From CAYXXN01 sp964469055 (GTDB lineage: Bacteria > Acidobacteriota > Thermoanaerobaculia > Multivoradales > JAHEKO01), in contig CAYXXN010000099.1 in the NCBI GenBank assembly GCA_964469055.1, positions 1 to 11,446 of the forward strand: 11,446 nt of DNA, read 5' to 3'. Below the pieces are notes generated by a model that saw only the letters and a list, made by a program, of their open reading frames with translations, did not search any database and was not told where the DNA came from. Below are positions 7,323-11,446 of this stretch, one piece after another (the first letter of the stretch is position 1; each line of letters starts with the position of its first letter). The position numbers and the translations under genes were made by a program.

Positions 7323-8432
7323 TCAGCGGGCGGCCAGAAGACGGCAGGCCTGTGCCTTGCACAGCAGGTAGACCGGAAGACCGACCTCGAGGCCGAGCTC
7401 CCGGATCGCCTCGTCGGTGAGCAGCACGACGAGGGGAGGCCCGCCGCCGGGCTCGAGCGTGGCGACGACCGCCGGCGCCTCGCTCTCCTCCACCCCTCCC
7501 GGTCGCACTTCTCGGATGACCGCTGCCAGCGCGTTGCGAGCGGAGAGCCCGGCCGGCTCGCGTAGGGAGAGGATCAGGTCCTCCGCCCGCACCCCGATCG
7601 ACACCTCCTGGCCGACGGCGAGGCCGGCAGCGGCGAAGCTGAGGCGGGCGCCGTTCGCGAGCGCGGCGACTGCGACCGCCGGCCTCGCCTCGACCACGCG
7701 GCCGCGCAGCACGTTCTCGAAACCGTCCGCTCGCGAGAGCGGCAGGACTCCGGCGGAGGCGAGGACGCTGGCCGGCGCTCCCTGCGCAGCGACCCGCCCC
7801 GCCTCGAGCACCAAGACCTCGCGGGCGAGCATCTGAATCTCGGTCGCGTCGTGCGAGACGTAGAGCGTGGGAATCTCGAATTCCTCGCGCACGCGCCAGA
7901 GGTAGGGCAAGATGCGCCGCCGCAGGGCGAGGTCGACGCCGGCCAGCGGCTCGTCGAGCAGCAGCAGGAGCGGCGCCGAGCACAAGGCTCGGCCCAGGGC
8001 GACCCGTTGGCGCTCACCCCCCGAAAGCGAGGCGACCTCCCGGCTCCGCAGCGACTCCAGCTCCAGGACCTCGAGCACCCGGCCGGGATCCAACCGTCGG
8101 GCTCCCGGCCGCTCGGCCCGCCGCCGTCCAGCTTGGAGGTTGCCCTGCACGTCGCGGTGCGGGAAGAGGAGCACGTCCTGGGGCACGTAGCCCACACCCC
8201 GGCGCTCCGGCGCGAGGTCGATGCCGCGCGCCGAGTCGAGCCAGACCTCGCCTTGGACGACGATCCTGCCGCGAGTGTCGCGGCGCAGGCCGGCGACCGC
8301 CTCGAGTAGCGTCGTCTTGCCGGCGCCGGAGGGGCCGAACACGCCGAGAGAGGTCTCGGCGGTGGCCCAGCGCACGGCCAGCGTGAACGGCGCGAGCGCT
8401 ACCTGAACATCGAGAAGGAAGGGTGCGGTCAT
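7323..8432 (-). CDS. modC: Molybdate ABC transporter ATP-binding protein ModC
   Basis: A 369-residue cytoplasmic ATPase that powers molybdate import through ModB. It shows Walker A GPSGAGKT (33-40), Q-loop Gln85 in VPQD, ABC signature LSGGERQR (136-143), Walker B LLLLLDEP (155-162) and H-loop His194 (SHD). After the ATPase domain come a segment from about 235 to 290 and a TOBE/Mop-type domain at about 293-362 beginning SARNALAAV, the anion-sensing module typical of ModC. The length is close to that of the E. coli protein (about 350). The ATG at 8432 overlaps the modB stop as ATGA (8429-8432), so translation is coupled; the open frame continues to 8507 but that part lies inside modB and is not conserved-looking. 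This is the last gene of modABC. Sulfate or tungstate transport is less likely, given the ModA partner and the Mop-type tail. Confidence 0.93.
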   Translation of the reverse strand: MTAPFLLDVQVALAPFTLAVRWATAETSLGVFGPSGAGKTTLLEAVAGLRRDTRGRIVVQGEVWLDSARGIDLAPERRGVGYVPQDVLLFPHRDVQGNLQAGRRRAERPGARRLDPGRVLEVLELESLRSREVASLSGGERQRVALGRALCSAPLLLLLDEPLAGVDLALRRRILPYLWRVREEFEIPTLYVSHDATEIQMLAREVLVLEAGRVAAQGAPASVLASAGVLPLSRADGFENVLRGRVVEARPAVAVAALANGARLSFAAAGLAVGQEVSIGVRAEDLILSLREPAGLSARNALAAVIREVRPGGVEESEAPAVVATLEPGGGPPLVVLLTDEAIRELGLEVGLPVYLLCKAQACRLLAAR

Positions 8433-9100
8433 CGCCGTGTTGCACGCGGGCGCAGCAGGTGTTCGACGCTCCACAAAGCGGTGAAGGCCAGGATCACCGT
8501 GATCCACACCAGGACGAGCGCCTCGCGCTCCCGTCCCGACTGGATGTCGGCGAAGATCGCGAGCGCCAGGGTTTGGGTGCGGCCCGGGATGCTCCCGGCG
8601 ACGATCACGGTGGCCCCGAACTCGCCCACGCTCCGGGCAAAGCCGAGCAAGGCCGCCGCCGCCAGCCCGCGCCGGGCGAGCGGCAGGCTGACGGTGAAGA
8701 AGGTCCGCACCGGGCCCAGCCCGAGCGTGCGCGCCATCGCCTCCAGGCGAGGGTCGACCTCCTCGAACGCCGACCGCGCGGTGCGCACCACCAGGGGCAG
8801 GGCCATCACGGCGGAGGCCAGCGCCGCGCCCTTCCAGGTGAACAGCAGATCGAGGTCGAGCCCCAGAGTGCGCGCGCCCAAAAGACCATCGCGGGACAAC
8901 AGGGTCAGCAGGAGGTAGCCGACCGCCGTCGGCGGCAGGACGAGCGGCAGGTAGAGGACGGTCTCGAGGAGGCTCTTGCCGGGGAACGACCGGCGCGCCA
9001 GGAGGCGACCCAGCAGGATCCCCGGCGGCAGGATGAGCGCCGCCGCCAGAGCGGCGATCCCCAGGCTCAGCCGCAGCGGGACGAGGATTTCAGCGCTCAA
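8429..9100 (-). CDS. modB: Molybdate ABC transporter permease ModB
   Basis: A 223-residue inner-membrane permease with about five or six hydrophobic helices (near 7-30, 48-69, 89-107, 144-169, 195-213). The cytoplasmic EAA loop that docks ModC is at about 119-142 (LEAMARTLG...VSLPLA), followed by SVGEFGATVIVAG (157-169), a hallmark of molybdate permeases. The size matches E. coli ModB (229). The start is TTG 9100, the only initiation codon before the first helix; it lies inside the end of modA, giving an 11-bp overlap (9090-9100). No strong ribosome site precedes it, so it probably depends on ribosomes finishing modA. The stop TGA (8429-8431) overlaps the modC ATG. Confidence 0.92.
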   Translation of the reverse strand: MSAEILVPLRLSLGIAALAAALILPPGILLGRLLARRSFPGKSLLETVLYLPLVLPPTAVGYLLLTLLSRDGLLGARTLGLDLDLLFTWKGAALASAVMALPLVVRTARSAFEEVDPRLEAMARTLGLGPVRTFFTVSLPLARRGLAAAALLGFARSVGEFGATVIVAGSIPGRTQTLALAIFADIQSGREREALVLVWITVILAFTALWSVEHLLRPRATRR

Positions 9101-9923
9101 CGACGGGCTCGCGCGCGGCGGCGAGCACTCCGAAACCGTAGGCCTCGAAGACCGCAGCCGCCTGCCCTCCAGCGAGCCAGTCGACGACCTGGCGGGCGGC
9201 GCCGAGGTGAGGGCGACCGGCCAAGGCCGCGATGGGATAGCGAATCAGGGGTGCCTCGCTCTCGGGGACCGAGAAGAGCACCGCGACCCGGCTGGAGATC
9301 GCGGCGTCGGTCGCGTACACGATGCCCACTTCGATCGCTCCGCTCTCGACGGCCGCCAGCGCCGCGCGCACGTCGACCGCCGGCACCACCCGGTCCTTCA
9401 CGGCGTCCCACTGGCCGGCACGCTCGAGCCAGGCCTTGGCGTACTTGCCGGCGGGCACGGCGTCGGGATTGGCGAGCGACAGACGCCGCACGTCGGCGGC
9501 CGCGAGATCCGCGGCCGAGCCGACGCGCAGGTCGGAGTCGGCGGCGCCGATGACGACCAGGCGATTCGACAGCAGGGCGCGAAGCGAGGCGGCGTCCACC
9601 AGTCCGGCCGCCGCGACGGACTCCATCCAGCCCTGGTCGGCGGAGATGTAAACATCGGCCTTGTGCGCCGCCTGGATCTGTCGCGCCAAATCGTTCGAGG
9701 CGCCGAAGTTGAAGACCAGACGGACGCCCAGCTCCCGCTCGCAGGCCGGGGCCAGCTCCTCGAGCGCGTCGCGGAGGCTGGCGGCGGCGTACACTGTCAG
9801 CTCCGCGGCAGCCGAGTCGCCGGCCGACGGCCGGGCAGCCGCCGCGAGGACTTCGTCGGGCCGGCCCCAGAGGGTCCCGAGCGCCAGCCCGAGACCGAGG
9901 AGGGTGCGGGTCGAGCGTCGCAT
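9090..9923 (-). CDS. modA: Molybdate-binding periplasmic protein ModA
   Basis: A 277-residue substrate-binding protein. Residues 1-29 are a signal peptide (MRRSTR basic start, hydrophobic core, AAAA). The mature part starts with ELTVYAAASL (41-50), then FNFGASNDLARQI (71-83), ADVYISAD (89-96), VPAGKYAK (156-163) and GIVYATDA (200-207). By family comparison Ser49, Ser76, Val156 and Tyr203 correspond to oxyanion-binding positions of E. coli ModA, so molybdate (or tungstate) is the expected ligand. The ATG at 9923 is supported by GAGGAG (9931-9936), 7 nt upstream. It is the first gene of modABC, delivering anion to ModB for molybdenum-cofactor synthesis. No lipobox is seen, so it is a soluble periplasmic protein rather than a lipoprotein. 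No ModE-type operator or molybdenum-cofactor riboswitch could be recognised upstream. Confidence 0.93.
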   Translation of the reverse strand: MRRSTRTLLGLGLALGTLWGRPDEVLAAAARPSAGDSAAAELTVYAAASLRDALEELAPACERELGVRLVFNFGASNDLARQIQAAHKADVYISADQGWMESVAAAGLVDAASLRALLSNRLVVIGAADSDLRVGSAADLAAADVRRLSLANPDAVPAGKYAKAWLERAGQWDAVKDRVVPAVDVRAALAAVESGAIEVGIVYATDAAISSRVAVLFSVPESEAPLIRYPIAALAGRPHLGAARQVVDWLAGGQAAAVFEAYGFGVLAAAREPVVER

Positions 9924-10019
9924 CGGTGGGCTCCTCGTCCTGCGACTCTATCGGGGAAGGCGCCCCAGCGAAGGATTCCTGGCGGCCGGGCATCCAACTC
10001 GAATGAAGACGCACCGCAG

Positions 10020-10038
10020 GCAGCTCGCCGGCGGCTGC
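10020..10038 (+). other. Leader hairpin 1 upstream of the FnIII gene
   Basis: GCAGC (10020-10024) pairs with GCTGC (10034-10038) around a 9-nt loop that itself contains the palindrome GCCGGC. It sits 6 nt before a second hairpin in the 5' leader. It may be RNA structure or a DNA-level operator; GC-rich DNA makes such stems by chance. Confidence 0.3.
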
Positions 10039-10044
10039 AACCTA

Positions 10045-10061
10045 GCCCGCAGGAAGCGGGC
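10045..10061 (+). other. Leader hairpin 2 abutting the ribosome binding site
   Basis: GCCCGC (10045-10050) and GCGGGC (10056-10061) form a perfect 6-bp stem with a 5-nt AGGAA loop. The stem ends exactly where the GGAGG ribosome site (10062-10066) begins, so folding could influence ribosome access. The loop AGGAA is itself purine-rich and Shine-Dalgarno-like. Confidence 0.4.
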
Positions 10062-10072
10062 GGAGGCAGGCG

Positions 10073-10774
10073 ATGAGAAACAGCATGGTCCGGTTCGTGG
10101 TCGCAGGAGCGGCCGTGGCGCTCTTCTCCGGGATGGCCGCCCCGCAGCTGTGGGCGGCTCGCTTGAGCGCAGCGAGCATCATCATCGAGCTCAACGACAC
10201 GGCTCAGGACGTGGGCGTTCAGGTCTTCTTCGACGGAGAATGGAAGAGGATGAGGGTCTTCGATCCCGATGGGCACAAGATCTTCGACGTCAGGGGCAGG
10301 GGCAGCGTGGGGGCCCTCGGCCTCACCGAGCTCTTCTTCGAGAGCGTGGAGCCGCCGCTCGACGAGCTCCCACTCGACGATCTCATGGCGCGGTTCCCCG
10401 AGGGCAGGTACGAGTTCGTCGGCAAGACGGTCGATGGCAGGGACGTCACGGGCCATGCGAGGTTCACGCACGCGATTCCCGGGGCACCCTTCATCGTCCA
10501 ACCGGTGGCGGGGGACGTAGTCGACCCTAACCATACCGTCGTCGAGTGGCAGGCCGTCGCCGACCCCCCGGGAAGCGCGATCGTCGGCTACCAGGTGATC
10601 GTCGAGCGGGATGACCCCCACCTCGTCATCGACATCAAGCTCTCGGCCGACACGACGAGCGTAAGGATTCCCGCAGCGTTCATGGACCCGGGCACGCCGT
10701 ACATCTTCGAGGTGCTGGCGATCGAGGAAGGCGGCAACCAGACCATCTCGGAAGGCGAGTTCGAGACCGAGTAG
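10073..10774 (+). CDS. Secreted protein with uncharacterised N-terminal domain and FnIII domain
   Basis: A 233-residue exported protein. Residues 1-29 are a signal peptide (MRNSMVR, hydrophobic core, LWAA). Residues about 30-135 form a domain I cannot assign, with acidic and aromatic motifs: VQVFFDGEWKR (49-59), FDPDGHKIFDVRGRG (63-77), LTELFFES (84-91), FPEGRYEF (108-115). Residues about 137-232 look like one fibronectin type III domain (VVEWQAV, VGYQVIVE, GTPYIFEVLAIEEGGN). There are no catalytic motifs, no cysteines and no membrane anchor after the leader, which suggests a binding or structural role in the periplasm or outside. ATG 10073 has GGAGG (10062-10066) 6 nt upstream; Met5 is a less likely start. 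It is divergent from modA, and the hydrolase gene follows after 12 bp, so these two are probably co-transcribed. Function is unknown. Confidence 0.85.
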   Translation: MRNSMVRFVVAGAAVALFSGMAAPQLWAARLSAASIIIELNDTAQDVGVQVFFDGEWKRMRVFDPDGHKIFDVRGRGSVGALGLTELFFESVEPPLDELPLDDLMARFPEGRYEFVGKTVDGRDVTGHARFTHAIPGAPFIVQPVAGDVVDPNHTVVEWQAVADPPGSAIVGYQVIVERDDPHLVIDIKLSADTTSVRIPAAFMDPGTPYIFEVLAIEEGGNQTISEGEFETE

Positions 10775-10786
10775 TCTCTGCCCGGC

Positions 10787-11446
10787 GTGGCGAGACGCGG
10801 GCGCGCGCAGCGGTTGGCCCTGGTCGGCCTCGGCGCTCTCCTCTTCGGGGGAGCCTGGGGCCTCGCCAGCTGGCGCCGCACCGACGGCGAGCTCGTCGCC
10901 GCGGCGCGCGGTCGCTTCACGCGCGCGGTGGTCGTGGCGAGCGAGCCGACCGACCTCGGGCGGGTCGACCAGCTCGCGCTCCACAACGAGCGCGGCGAAG
11001 TGACACAGGTCTTCTACCGCCGGCCGCAGGCTCTCTCCCCCGACTACCGTGTGGTCGTCATGTACGCGGGGCTCAAGACCGAGCGTCGAGTCCTGGAGCT
11101 GCTCCCCGAGCGAGGGGACCTCGCTCTGCTCGTCATCCAGTACCCCTACACCCGCCCGCAGTCGCTGCTGGGAAAGCTGCGCTGGCTCGCCGACGTGCGC
11201 CGTGCCGCCGCCGCCACGGTGGCCGGCGGCATGCTCGCCCTGAGCTACGTCGAAGCGGTGGAGGGTCTCGATCTACAGCGCGCCGTGGTGGTGGGCACCA
11301 GCTTGGGCTCGATCTTCGCCGCCCTGCACGGCGCCCTCGACGAGCGCGTGCCCCGCGTCGTGCTCGTGCACGGCGGCGGCGACTTCCTGCGACTCGTGCC
11401 GGCGCTGGCCAGGACCTGGTGGGAGGTGCCCCTCGGCTACGGACTC
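10787..11446 (+). CDS. Membrane-anchored alpha/beta-hydrolase, 5' part (runs off the window)
   Basis: The frame is open for 220 codons from GTG 10787 to the window end with no stop. Residues 1-9 are basic, 10-28 a hydrophobic signal anchor (LALVGLGALLFGGAWGLAS). Residues 88-120 (VVVMYAGL, LALLVIQYPY) look like the first strands of an alpha/beta-hydrolase, and GTSLG (170-174) is the G-x-S-x-G nucleophile elbow with Ser172. VPRVVLVHGGGDF (188-200) fits the following strand. The acid and His of the triad would lie beyond the window. Esterase, lipase or peptidase activity is possible; the substrate cannot be told. GTG 10787 is the first start after the in-frame TAG of the FnIII gene, 12 bp downstream, without a good ribosome site, so translation may be coupled. 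The codon pattern matches its neighbours. Confidence 0.75.
   Translation, partial: MARRGRAQRLALVGLGALLFGGAWGLASWRRTDGELVAAARGRFTRAVVVASEPTDLGRVDQLALHNERGEVTQVFYRRPQALSPDYRVVVMYAGLKTERRVLELLPERGDLALLVIQYPYTRPQSLLGKLRWLADVRRAAAATVAGGMLALSYVEAVEGLDLQRAVVVGTSLGSIFAALHGALDERVPRVVLVHGGGDFLRLVPALARTWWEVPLGYGL

Larger units (their letters stand above)
9924..10072. promoter_or_regulatory. Divergent intergenic region between modA and the FnIII gene
   Basis: This 149-bp spacer must contain the promoters for modABC (minus) and for the FnIII/hydrolase pair (plus). It carries the modA ribosome site (9931-9936), the FnIII gene ribosome site GGAGG (10062-10066) and two hairpins on the FnIII side. No convincing -35/-10 pair was found on either strand. 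Confidence 0.45.

Noticed and set aside
7314..7335. GGCCG/CGGCC inverted repeat between the convergent peptidase and modC ends as a bidirectional terminator
   Set aside because: Only a 5-bp stem with a 12-nt loop and no T-run; half of it is inside modC, so it is not distinguishable from chance.
8433..8507. 25-residue N-terminal extension of ModC
   Set aside because: It lies within modB, adds residues unlike ModC starts, and the ATG overlapping the modB stop gives the expected N-terminus.
8423..9553. 376-codon + strand frame across modB and modA
   Set aside because: Arg/Pro/Gln-rich antisense shadow of two well-recognised transporter genes.
9924..10072. Molybdenum-cofactor riboswitch or ModE operator upstream of modA; c-di-GMP riboswitch upstream of the FnIII gene
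   Set aside because: Read on both strands, none of the conserved core segments I know of these elements could be placed; only simple hairpins are seen.
9797..10984. 395-codon minus-strand frame spanning modA start, spacer, FnIII gene and hydrolase start
   Set aside because: It crosses two promoters and three real genes and has no domain; the + strand FnIII gene has a signal peptide, ribosome site and domain structure.

Overview
The window is very GC-rich (roughly 70% by eye, with G/C-heavy third codon positions). It looks like ordinary chromosome from a high-GC Gram-negative bacterium. The gene families present (sulfatase-TPR fusion, secreted gluzincin with a fibronectin/jelly-roll tail, small secreted FnIII protein) resemble what is common in Acidobacteriota such as Thermoanaerobaculia. 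That placement is an inference from gene style, not from a marker gene. No rRNA, tRNA, CRISPR array, insertion sequence or phage gene was seen.

Layout. (1) Positions 1-70 hold a possible last 19 codons of a + strand gene and a perfect 8-bp hairpin. (2) Two minus-strand genes, GT-C glycosyltransferase (3879 to 2116) then sulfatase-superfamily/TPR protein (2119 to 71), overlap by 4 bp (GTGA) and are surely co-transcribed. They look like an envelope glycan or lipid modification pair. (3) A 92-bp divergent promoter region separates them from a 1110-residue secreted zinc metallopeptidase on the + strand (3972-7304), which has a propeptide, a gluzincin catalytic domain, FnIII, CARDB-like and jelly-roll-like regions, and a C-terminal DGFESGD..AWS tail. 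(4) Only 18 bp beyond it, convergently, lies a complete molybdate importer operon modA-modB-modC on the minus strand (9923 to 7323), with overlapping genes (11 bp, then 4 bp ATGA). (5) A 149-bp divergent spacer containing two hairpins separates modA from a + strand secreted FnIII-type protein (10073-10774). That gene is followed after 12 bp by the 5' part of a membrane-anchored alpha/beta-hydrolase that runs off the window.

How the genes work together. modABC is a self-contained unit: periplasmic binding protein, permease and ATPase for molybdate (possibly tungstate), feeding molybdenum-cofactor enzymes encoded elsewhere. The glycosyltransferase and sulfatase-fold protein probably act on the same periplasmic or lipid-linked substrate. 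The metallopeptidase is exported and probably self-processing. The FnIII protein and hydrolase are probably one transcript of unknown purpose.

I see no clear new multi-gene defence or mobile system. The points most worth a second look are the Thr in place of the sulfatase Cys/Ser nucleophile, the architecture and C-terminal tail of the peptidase, the uncharacterised N-terminal domain of the FnIII protein, and the hairpin abutting its ribosome binding site. Many long open frames opposite or across the real genes are artefacts of GC-rich coding sequence.
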